Below are positions 1-4,696 of a DNA stretch of 5,538 nucleotides, in pieces. Both the position numbers and the translations under genes were made by a program. Source of the stretch: Cyanobacteriota bacterium (lineage in GTDB: Bacteria; Cyanobacteriota; Cyanobacteriia; PCC-6307; Cyanobiaceae); the NCBI GenBank assembly GCA_947463165.1, contig CANHSW010000167.1:1-5538 (forward strand), read 5' to 3'. Every line of letters starts with the position of its first letter. Positions within the stretch are counted from its first letter, which is position 1. Below the pieces are notes generated by a model. The model searched no databases and was not told the DNA's origin. It worked only from the letters and a program-made list of their open reading frames with translations.

Positions 1-165
1 CTTGGCGAACTGACCCTTGATCAGGGGCTTGCGCGCTTCTGCATCAGCCGTGCGGGTCTTCTTGGCCTTGATCCCCAGGAACATGCCGTATCCCGACAGG
101 GCCAGCAATCCCCACATCAACAGGGGATGCAGAAAGTTGAGGTTGTAAGCGAGCGACTCGGGCAT
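1..165 (-). CDS. DUF4079 family membrane protein, N-terminal part (cut by window edge)
   Basis: Only the first 55 codons lie in the window; the rest runs off the left edge. The ATG is the complement of bases 163-165, and the translation begins MPESLAYNLNFLHPLLMWG. Residues about 11-33 form a hydrophobic, probably membrane-spanning segment (FLHPLLMWGLLALSGYGMFLGI), followed by a basic stretch, KAKKTR, that would fit the cytoplasmic side. The N-terminal pattern, with the phrase LNFLHPLLMWGLLALSGY, is what I recall for the cyanobacterial and plastid DUF4079 family of small integral membrane proteins of unknown function. No clear Shine-Dalgarno sequence precedes the ATG. The gene lies 115 bp downstream of purH on the same strand, so it could be read from the purH transcript or from its own promoter in the gap. 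The family call is from memory of the motif; no function is claimed. Confidence 0.8.
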   Translation of the reverse strand, partial: MPESLAYNLNFLHPLLMWGLLALSGYGMFLGIKAKKTRTADAEARKPLIKGQFAK

Positions 166-219
166 GGCGCGGTGCTGGGCGGGGAACGGGCAGCTTGGCG
201 AAGCTACAGCTCATCCCGC

Positions 220-242
220 CCCCGGTGCCGTTCAGCCCGGGG
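220..242. other. GC stem-loop in the purH to DUF4079 gap
   Basis: In the 115-bp gap (166-280), CCCCGG at 220-225 and CCGGGG at 237-242 are perfect inverted arms with an 11-nt loop. A smaller perfect hairpin, AGCTT-GGCG-AAGCT, lies at 192-205. On the minus strand these sit downstream of the purH stop and upstream of the DUF4079 start. Neither is followed by a T-run, so neither is a convincing intrinsic terminator. In such GC-rich DNA short stems arise by chance. No promoter could be assigned in the gap. Confidence 0.3.
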
Positions 243-280
243 CCAATTGACAATCGAACAACCCCAGGGGCAGCGGGGCT

Positions 281-1837
281 TCAGTGCAAGAAGTGGCGGC
301 GACCGGTGCAGACCATCGCCAAGCCCAGCTCGTTGCAGGCGGCGATCGAGTCGCCATCCCGCAGGCTGCCGCCTGGCTGGATCAAGGCCGTGATGCCATG
401 GCTGGCGGCCAGGCGCACGCTGTCATCGAAGGGGAAGAAGCCATCGCTGGCCAACACCGCCCCCCGGGCCCGTTCCGCCGCGGCCTCCAGGGCCAATTTG
501 GCGGATCCCACCCGGTTCATCTGACCCGCCCCCACCCCCAGGCTCTGGCCAGCTCGGGCCACGGCGATGGCGTTGGAGCGCACATGGCGCACCAGTTTCC
601 AGGCGAAGCGCAGATCCTCCAGCTCCTGGGCCGTGGGCTGGCGCTCGCTCACCACCTGCCAGCTCTGCTCCTGCACGGGCTGATCGTCCAGCTCCTGCAC
701 CAGCACCCCCCCCAGCAGGCTGCGCAGCTGCTGCCGGGGGGCGCGGGCGATGGCCTCAGGAGCCAGCTCCAGCAGGCGCAAGTTGGGCTTGGCTGCCAGC
801 TTCAGGAGGGCCTCGACCGTGAATTGCGGCGCCACCACGCATTCCAGAAACAGGCCGCAGAGCTGCTCGGCGCTGGCCAGATCCACCGCCCCGTTGAGCG
901 CCACGATGCCGCCAAAGGCCGACACCCGATCGGCATCGAGGGCGCGGCCCAGGGCATGGGCGCCATCGTCGCCGGTGGCCAAGCCGCAGGGATTGGTGTG
1001 CTTCACAACCACGGCGGCGGGCTGGGCGCCGGGTCCGTAGCCAAACTCGCGCACCGTGGCCAGGGCGGCGTCGAGATCGATCAGGTTGTTGTAGCTGAGT
1101 TCCTTGCCCTGCAGCTGGATCGCGCCGCCCCAGCCGGCGGCCTCGGCGCTATGCCAACTGGCGCCCTGGTGGGGATTTTCGCCATAGCGCAGGACCTGGC
1201 GGGCGGGCAGCTCCAGCCGCAGGGGCGCCGCCGGCGGCTCGCCGCCAGCAGGGGGCTCCAGCCGGCTGGCCAACCAGCCGCTGATCGCCGCGTCGTAGGC
1301 AGCGGTGTGCTGGAACGCCGCCAGGGCTAAAGAACGGCGCAACCGCGCATCCACCTGACCGGCCTGGAGGGCCTCCAGGAAGGGGCCGTACTGGCTGGGG
1401 GCGGTGAGCACCGCCACGTCGGCATGGTTTTTCGCGGCGGCCCGCAGCATCGCCGGCCCGCCGATATCGATGTTCTCAATAGCTACCTCGAAGTCCACCG
1501 CCGGATCGGCCACCGTCTCGCGGAAGGGATAGAGGTTCACCACCACCACATCGATCGGATCGATCTGCTGGGCCGCCAGATCCGCCTGGTGACCAGGATC
1601 CTGCCGCCGGGCCAGGATGCCGCCGTGAATGCGGGGGTGGAGCGTCTTCACCCGGCCGCCCAAGATCTCGGGCGCACCGGTGTACTCGGCTACCTTTGTT
1701 ACAGGCAAACCAGCAGCCTGCAGCGCCGCCGCCGTGCCACCACTGGAGATCAGCCGATAGCCGGCCTCCAGCAGCCCCTGGGCCAGCGGCACCAATCCCT
1801 CTTTTTGCGACACGCTAAGTAGGGCGGTGGGGGCCAT
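281..1837 (-). CDS. purH: Bifunctional AICAR formyltransferase / IMP cyclohydrolase PurH
   Basis: PurH catalyses the last two steps of de novo purine synthesis in the cytoplasm: formylation of AICAR with 10-formyl-tetrahydrofolate, then ring closure to IMP. The 518-residue product is full length for the family. The N-terminal cyclohydrolase (MGS-like) domain covers about 1-200, with SSGGTAAAL (31-39), [13 protein letters not shown] (61-73), VVVVNLYPF (97-105) and the [18 protein letters not shown] block (121-138). Residues equivalent to the cyclohydrolase catalytic set are present (K64, Y103, D124, K136). The transformylase domain covers about 205-518, with RYGENPHQ (217-224), [14 protein letters not shown] (245-258) and the catalytic K279-H280 in KHTNPCG. 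It also has [10 protein letters not shown] (306-315) and [12 protein letters not shown] (463-474), and ends in RRHFLH. The ATG at 1835-1837 gives the usual start, [10 protein letters not shown]. No strong Shine-Dalgarno sequence is seen. The gene is divergent from the esterase gene, 54 bp away. Nothing looks truncated or mutated. Confidence 0.98.
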   Translation of the reverse strand: MAPTALLSVSQKEGLVPLAQGLLEAGYRLISSGGTAAALQAAGLPVTKVAEYTGAPEILGGRVKTLHPRIHGGILARRQDPGHQADLAAQQIDPIDVVVVNLYPFRETVADPAVDFEVAIENIDIGGPAMLRAAAKNHADVAVLTAPSQYGPFLEALQAGQVDARLRRSLALAAFQHTAAYDAAISGWLASRLEPPAGGEPPAAPLRLELPARQVLRYGENPHQGASWHSAEAAGWGGAIQLQGKELSYNNLIDLDAALATVREFGYGPGAQPAAVVVKHTNPCGLATGDDGAHALGRALDADRVSAFGGIVALNGAVDLASAEQLCGLFLECVVAPQFTVEALLKLAAKPNLRLLELAPEAIARAPRQQLRSLLGGVLVQELDDQPVQEQSWQVVSERQPTAQELEDLRFAWKLVRHVRSNAIAVARAGQSLGVGAGQMNRVGSAKLALEAAAERARGAVLASDGFFPFDDSVRLAASHGITALIQPGGSLRDGDSIAACNELGLAMVCTGRRHFLH

Positions 1838-1891
1838 GGCTGCTGCATCGGAAGGCAGAGCGCCAACCTACGCAGGGACCTCCTAGCGGCC
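1838..1891. promoter_or_regulatory. Divergent spacer between purH and esterase
   Basis: Only 54 bp separate the two start codons, so the 5' control elements of both genes must share this segment or extend into the opposite coding region. I could not identify a convincing -35/-10 pair, a PurR-like operator or a riboswitch. The only purine-rich stretch upstream of the esterase ATG is AGGGA (1874-1878), about 13 nt from the start, a weak and distant Shine-Dalgarno candidate. The regulatory role is inferred from gene arrangement alone. Confidence 0.4.
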
Positions 1892-2569
1892 ATGAACCTC
1901 ACCAACCCCGACCAAACTGGCCCCGACCAGACTGGCCCCGATCAGGCTGGCCCCGATCTGTCTGACCAAGCCGATTTGCTCCAATTGGGGCCCACCGGCG
2001 CCGCAGCCCGGCTGGTGCTGTTGCACGGCTGGGGCGCCGATGCCCATGACCTGCTCGATTTGGGGGAAATGCTGGTGGGCCCAGAGCTGAGCGTGGTGGC
2101 CCTGCAGGCCCCAGAAGCCCACCCGCTGGGGGTTGGCCGCCAGTGGTATGGCCTGCAACCGATCGACTGGAGCCAGCTGCCAGCCGCCCGGGCGGCCCTG
2201 CGCCAGCGACTGGAGCTGCTGGCCAGCAGCGTGCCCCTGGGCCGCACGGTGGTGCTGGGCTTCTCCCAAGGTGGCGCCATGGCCCTGGATGTGGCCAGCG
2301 GTTTACCGGTGGCCGGCATCGTGGCCTGCAGCGGCTATCCCCACGAGGGCTGGCTACCCCAGGCCACCGCGACACAGCCGCTGCCGCCCGTGCTGCTCAG
2401 CCATGGCCAACAGGACCCGGTGGTGCCTTTCGCCGCCAGCGAGGAAGCCCGCAAGCGACTGATAAGCGGTGGTGGCAGCGCCCAGTTATTGCCCTTTGAG
2501 GGCGGCCACACGATCGACCCTGCCGTACTGCCCAGCATCGCCAACTTCGTAGGCGCCTGCCTAGGCTAA
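1892..2569 (+). CDS. Alpha/beta-hydrolase, carboxylesterase/acyl-protein thioesterase-like
   Basis: This is a serine hydrolase of the phospholipase/carboxylesterase family (Abhydrolase_2, related to YpfH and acyl-protein thioesterases). It is expected to cleave small carboxyl esters or thioesters in the cytoplasm; the true substrate cannot be read from sequence. The 225-residue protein has LVLLHGWGAD (41-50), whose HGWG forms the oxyanion-hole loop. The nucleophile elbow GFSQGG gives Ser125, HGQQDPVVP gives the acid Asp175, and GGHTI gives His206, so the catalytic triad is complete. There is no signal peptide. Residues 6-25 are a low-complexity PDQTG repeat, absent as far as I recall from most family members; the conserved domain starts near residue 29. 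The ATG at 1892 is used because the repeat is in phase with it, but TTG at 1976 (residue 29) is a possible alternative. The gene is divergent from purH and convergent with DUF3155. Confidence 0.9.
   Translation: MNLTNPDQTGPDQTGPDQAGPDLSDQADLLQLGPTGAAARLVLLHGWGADAHDLLDLGEMLVGPELSVVALQAPEAHPLGVGRQWYGLQPIDWSQLPAARAALRQRLELLASSVPLGRTVVLGFSQGGAMALDVASGLPVAGIVACSGYPHEGWLPQATATQPLPPVLLSHGQQDPVVPFAASEEARKRLISGGGSAQLLPFEGGHTIDPAVLPSIANFVGACLG
1906..1965 (+). repeat. 15-bp tandem repeat, 4 units, in the esterase 5' end
   Basis: Four consecutive 15-bp units start at 1906, 1921, 1936 and 1951. The first three are CCCCGACCAAACTGG, CCCCGACCAGACTGG and CCCCGATCAGGCTGG; the fourth is diverged (CCCCGATCTGTCTGA). 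The period is a multiple of three, so the frame is kept and the peptide PDQTG-PDQTG-PDQAG-PDLSD results. The near-identical first units point to recent slippage or duplication, so copy number probably varies between strains. Confidence 0.92.
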
Positions 2570-2579
2570 CCATGAGGGA

Positions 2580-2619
2580 AGCCCACGGGAGTCGCTGATA
2601 TCAGCGGCGCCCATGGGCT
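2580..2619. repeat. 40-bp inverted repeat after the esterase, possible bidirectional terminator
   Basis: The segment is an almost perfect palindrome with 20-bp arms and 3 mismatched positions per arm. It is centred on the perfect 14-bp palindrome CGCTGATATCAGCG (2593-2606) and ends in AGCCCA and TGGGCT. It begins 10 bp after the esterase stop codon, between two converging genes, which is the expected place for a bidirectional terminator. No T-run follows on either strand, so if it ends transcription it is not a canonical Rho-independent terminator. A binding site for a dimeric protein is the other reading. The structure is certain, the role is not. Confidence 0.85.
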
Positions 2620-2631
2620 GCTCAACCAGTT

Positions 2632-2735
2632 GGCGAACTCACTTGCCCGAATCGCTTGAGCTAGTCACTTGAGCTAGTCAGCTGAACTCGTCAGTTACGC
2701 GAATCAGCTGAATGCGTCAGTTACGCGAATCAGTT
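2632..2735. repeat. 13-bp degenerate tandem repeat array, 8 units
   Basis: Eight 13-bp units start at 2632, 2645, 2658, 2671, 2684, 2697, 2710 and 2723. Examples are GAGCTAGTCACTT (2658), GAGCTAGTCAGCT (2671), GAACTCGTCAGTT (2684) and ACGCGAATCAGCT (2697). The most constant part is the TCA followed by CTT, GCT or GTT at the unit end. The last four units form a higher-order 26-bp duplication: 2684-2709 and 2710-2735 match at 23 of 26 positions. The array lies in the convergent spacer just downstream of the DUF3155 stop codon and has no coding potential that I can support. Its period does not match the 7-bp STRR or 37-bp LTRR repeats known from filamentous cyanobacteria. Confidence 0.85.
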
Positions 2736-2742
2736 GACCGAT

Positions 2743-2771
2743 CCGCTCACACAATCAAGCCGCTCACACAA
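2743..2771. repeat. 12-bp direct repeat over the DUF3155 stop codon
   Basis: CCGCTCACACAA occurs at 2743-2754 and again at 2760-2771, 17 bp apart. The second copy contains the DUF3155 stop codon (complement of 2764-2766) and its last codons. The first copy therefore looks like a short duplication of the 3' end of the gene, at the edge of the 13-bp array. Confidence 0.75.
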
Positions 2772-3135
2772 AGGCGTACTCGTACTCTTCCATCTCTTCC
2801 CAATCATCGGCAGCCAGCGCTTCGAGGCCCTCGAACAGCACCTCCTCACCAATGCGGTCAACGATCTCGCGCAGGGAGGGGAACAGGAAGTGGTTTTCCT
2901 CGGCGTACTGGGCACTGAACAGGCCCTTCTCACCCCAGAAAAAGCGATCGGTGGTGTGCTCGTTGCGGCGCACATTCAGGATCGCCGGCGCCATCAGGCC
3001 GTTTTCGGCGATATAGCGGCGGGCGGCGGTGACGGGCTTGTGGGAGCCGGTCTCCAGATTGTGGGTGGCCACATGGGCGAGCACCCGCTGGCCAGCCAGG
3101 CGACGACGGCTGATCCGCTTGCGCTTCTTGGACAT
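2764..3135 (-). CDS. DUF3155 family protein, cyanobacterial, function unknown
   Basis: This 123-residue protein starts MSKKRKRISRRRLAGQRV. I recognise the pattern (basic start, then LAHVATHNLETGSHKPVTAARRYIAE, pieces 19-44) as the cyanobacteria-specific DUF3155 family. No activity is known to me. Residues 3-12 are almost all Lys/Arg, while the tail (about 108-120, ADDWEEMEEYEYA) is strongly acidic, so the charge is polarised along the chain. There are no membrane segments, no signal peptide and no cysteines. The basic start would suit contact with nucleic acid or ribosome, but that is inference. The start at 3133-3135 fits the family and has a good Shine-Dalgarno sequence, GGGAG, 7 nt upstream. 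The frame remains open to about 3444, but that extension is made of structured and repeated leader DNA and is probably not translated. The gene is convergent with the esterase and divergent from the kinase. Confidence 0.9.
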   Translation of the reverse strand: MSKKRKRISRRRLAGQRVLAHVATHNLETGSHKPVTAARRYIAENGLMAPAILNVRRNEHTTDRFFWGEKGLFSAQYAEENHFLFPSLREIVDRIGEEVLFEGLEALAADDWEEMEEYEYAFV

Positions 3136-3142
3136 GGAAATA

Positions 3143-3156
3143 CTCCCGTCAGGGAG
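3143..3156 (-). promoter_or_regulatory. DUF3155 ribosome-binding site inside a perfect hairpin
   Basis: On the minus strand the sequence reads CTCCC-TGAC-GGGAG, then 7 nt, then ATG. GGGAG (complement of 3143-3147) is the Shine-Dalgarno sequence of DUF3155. It pairs perfectly with CTCCC (complement of 3152-3156) across a 4-nt loop. Folded RNA would hide the ribosome-binding site. The pairing is seen directly; use as a translational switch is inference, and a 5-bp stem is short. Confidence 0.55.
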
Positions 3157-3223
3157 GAAGAGTGGGGACGAGTAAAGCCAGGGTGCGGCAGGAGCCAGAC
3201 CGGCGGCGAAGCCTTCCGAACAA

Positions 3224-3256
3224 CCAGAAAGGGCGAGTAAAGCCCGACCTTTCTGG
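3224..3256. repeat. Inverted repeat with 9-bp arms in the DUF3155 leader
   Basis: CCAGAAAGG (3224-3232) and CCTTTCTGG (3248-3256) are perfect inverted arms around a 15-nt interior, which can itself pair GGGC (3231-3234) with GCCC (3242-3245) in an alternative fold. Read on the minus strand, the distal arm is followed by TTGTT, a weak U-rich tail. It could be an attenuator-like structure about 90 nt before the DUF3155 start. The interior contains one copy of the CGAGTAAAGCC direct repeat; the other copy is at 3169-3179. Confidence 0.7.
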
Positions 3257-3286
3257 CGCCCGAGAGCGGGGGGGAGGGGATGCCAA

Positions 3287-3380
3287 AAGCCTTTAGCTCG
3301 ATCCGCCAAGGCGGATCGCTTAGCTAGATCCGCAAAAGCGGATCGCTTGACTCGATCCGCCAAGGCGGATCGATAGGCTT
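3287..3380. repeat. Three palindromes on a 27-bp period, bounded by inverted AAGCCT/AGGCTT
   Basis: Palindromes occur at 3300-3317 (GATCCGCCAAGGCGGATC), 3327-3344 (GATCCGCAAAAGCGGATC) and 3354-3371 (same as the first). Each is 18 bp with 7- or 8-bp perfect arms, and 9-nt spacers give an exact 27-bp period. The middle unit differs from the others only at two symmetric central positions, C to A and G to A. The array lies between AAGCCT (3287-3292) and its inverse AGGCTT (3375-3380). Each arm carries a GATC, giving six GATC sites in 72 bp. In RNA from either strand it would form three strong stem-loops in a row. It looks like a small palindromic repeat family; I do not recognise a named one. Confidence 0.88.
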
Positions 3381-3482
3381 CAGCAGGACGCAACTGCCTC
3401 TGCTGTAGCCTCAAAAGCGTGAAAACGCAATGTTGGCTTCGCACAGGGCTGCATGCCTGGCCGGCCGCTCGCGAGCTGCGAA

Positions 3483-3496
3483 GTATTGGCCGATAC
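3483..3496. promoter_or_regulatory. GTA-N8-TAC motif, possible NtcA site
   Basis: GTATTGGCCGATAC fits the cyanobacterial NtcA consensus GTA-N8-TAC exactly and is nearly a full palindrome (only positions 5 and 10 break symmetry). It lies 78 bp upstream of the histidine kinase ATG. Against it, no TAN3T -10 box is seen about 22 bp downstream as in classical NtcA-activated promoters, and about one such six-base match is expected by chance in a window this long. A perfect 10-bp palindrome, GCTCGCGAGC (3467-3476), lies just upstream. Confidence 0.25.
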
Positions 3497-3574
3497 CGAC
3501 ATCTTAAGACTTTTTCTCGGATTTCTCACGCCCCTGGGAAAACTTTTTTTACCTGCTGGGCCTGAGCGGCCAAG

Positions 3575-4696
3575 ATGCCAGTCTCCAAGCGGTTCCTGAC
3601 CCTGCTGAGCTTTCAGTTGGCCCAGTTCGCCGACAGGGATGATCTGCGCTCCCTGATCGTCTACGTGGCCCAACCGGGGGCCGGTCCCACCCCCGACCTG
3701 GTACCGATCGGCCAGTGGCCCAGCGATGGTTTGGCCCTGCCCACGGTGGGCCCCGACAGTCCCCTGCGCCAGCCCGCCGAGGCGCGCCGCTGGCTGCCCC
3801 TGCGCCACGAAGACGTGCTCCTGGGCGCCCTGCAGGTGGAAACCGCCACCCTCCCCTGGCCGCTACCCCTGCGCCAGAGATTGCAGGCGGTCGCCCTCTG
3901 CCTCACCCAGGCCCTCTGCCTGGATCTGGAACGGCAACAACTGCAGGCGGAGCTGCAGCAACAGCGCGAGCAACTGCAGCTGCTGCTGCACCAACTGCGC
4001 AACCCCCTGGCGGCGCTGCGCACCTTCGCTCAGCTGTTGTTGCGCCGACTGGAAGCCGGCAACCCCAACCGCTCCCTGGTGGAGGGCTTGTTGGGCGAAC
4101 AAGAGCAGATCAATCGCTACCTGGATGCGCTCGATCGCCTCGGCGAACCGGAATCGCTGCCAGATGCGGCCAACGCGCCGATCCCCCTGCTGCTGCCGCC
4201 CCTGGCCCCAGGCACCAGTTCGGCCCTGCCAGGGGCCCTGGAGCCATTGACCAGCCGCGCCGCCGCCACCGCCGCCCTGCAGGGACGCCCCTGGCAACAG
4301 CCCTCTCTTCTGCCCGACTGGCGGGGCGACAGCGGCGCCGTGGCCGAGATCCTGGCCAACCTGCTGGAGAACGCCTTCCGCTACAGCCGCCAGGGCGTTG
4401 CGGTGGGCCTGCACTGCGGCGGCGATCACCAGGGCGGCTGGCAATTGACGGTGTGGGATGGCGGCAGCCCGATCCCAGAGGCCGAACGCCAGCTGATCTT
4501 CGAGCGGGGCATCCGGGGCAGCCAGGGGGCGGACCTGCCTGGCACAGGTCTGGGGCTGGCCCTGGCCCGGGACCTGGCCCGCTCCCTGGGAGGTGAGTTG
4601 GAACTGCTGATCCCGCCGGCGGCCGCCGCCCCGGAGCTGCCCGCCGCGGGCAACGCCTTTCGCCTCAGGCTGCCGCCCGGGCCACCAGGCCCATGA
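3575..4696 (+). CDS. Soluble sensor histidine kinase, Hik2/CSK-like
   Basis: This is a 373-residue cytoplasmic histidine kinase with no membrane segments. Residues 1-112 form the presumed sensor region, at best a degenerate GAF-like fold. Residues 113-140 are a Gln/Leu-rich coiled coil leading into the H-box LLLHQLRNPLAALRTF (136-151), with phospho-acceptor His139. Residues 191-245 are a Pro/Ala-rich linker. The ATPase domain has the N-box ILANLLENAFRYS (259-271) with Asn262 and Asn266, a G1 box VWDGGSPIP (293-301), an F-box IFERG (308-312) and the G2 box GTGLGLALA (323-331). The H-box phrase HQLRNPLxALRTF resembles Hik2, the cyanobacterial relative of chloroplast sensor kinase, linked to redox control of photosynthesis genes; I assign orthology only tentatively. 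G1 carries Pro where DxGxGI has its second Gly. There is no Cys in the first 108 residues, so an Fe-S cluster there is unlikely. No response regulator gene is adjacent. The start has only a weak Shine-Dalgarno sequence. Confidence 0.88.
   Translation: MPVSKRFLTLLSFQLAQFADRDDLRSLIVYVAQPGAGPTPDLVPIGQWPSDGLALPTVGPDSPLRQPAEARRWLPLRHEDVLLGALQVETATLPWPLPLRQRLQAVALCLTQALCLDLERQQLQAELQQQREQLQLLLHQLRNPLAALRTFAQLLLRRLEAGNPNRSLVEGLLGEQEQINRYLDALDRLGEPESLPDAANAPIPLLLPPLAPGTSSALPGALEPLTSRAAATAALQGRPWQQPSLLPDWRGDSGAVAEILANLLENAFRYSRQGVAVGLHCGGDHQGGWQLTVWDGGSPIPEAERQLIFERGIRGSQGADLPGTGLGLALARDLARSLGGELELLIPPAAAAPELPAAGNAFRLRLPPGPPGP

Larger units (their letters stand above)
3136..3574. other. Divergent spacer and structured leader between DUF3155 and histidine kinase
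   Basis: This 439-bp gap has no gene I can support. From the DUF3155 side it holds a hairpin at the ribosome-binding site (3143-3156), and a 14-bp direct repeat with 13 matches (3166-3179 and 3231-3244, core CGAGTAAAGCC). Next come a 9-bp-arm inverted repeat (3224-3256), three palindromes on a 27-bp period (3300-3371), a 10-bp palindrome (3467-3476) and a GTA-N8-TAC motif (3483-3496). AT-rich tracts with a run of seven T lie at 3508-3550, just before the kinase. The first 300 bp would be the 5' leader of DUF3155 if its promoter lies beyond the palindromes. I could not place a confident -10/-35 for either gene. Confidence 0.6.

Noticed and set aside
247..252. TTGACA hexamer resembling a -35 box on the plus strand
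   Set aside because: No -10 box lies 16-18 bp downstream, and it would drive transcription antisense into purH.
284..1330. Long plus-strand open frame of 348 codons opposite purH
   Set aside because: It lies entirely antisense to a full-length conserved purH, with a composition (many Gln, Gly, His, Ala) typical of the complement of GC-rich coding DNA, and no recognisable domain.
3287..3380. The evenly spaced palindromes as a short CRISPR array
   Set aside because: Spacers are only 9 nt and similar to each other, there are just three units, and no cas gene is present.
3136..3444. N-terminal extension of DUF3155 containing a nine-residue RSALADR-type repeat
   Set aside because: The frame is open because the 27-bp palindromic repeat is a multiple of three. 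The family start and a good Shine-Dalgarno sequence are at 3135, and the extension is made of hairpin DNA.
3544..3550. Run of seven T before the kinase, considered as the tail of an intrinsic terminator
   Set aside because: No GC-rich stem lies immediately upstream, and there is no plus-strand gene upstream to terminate.
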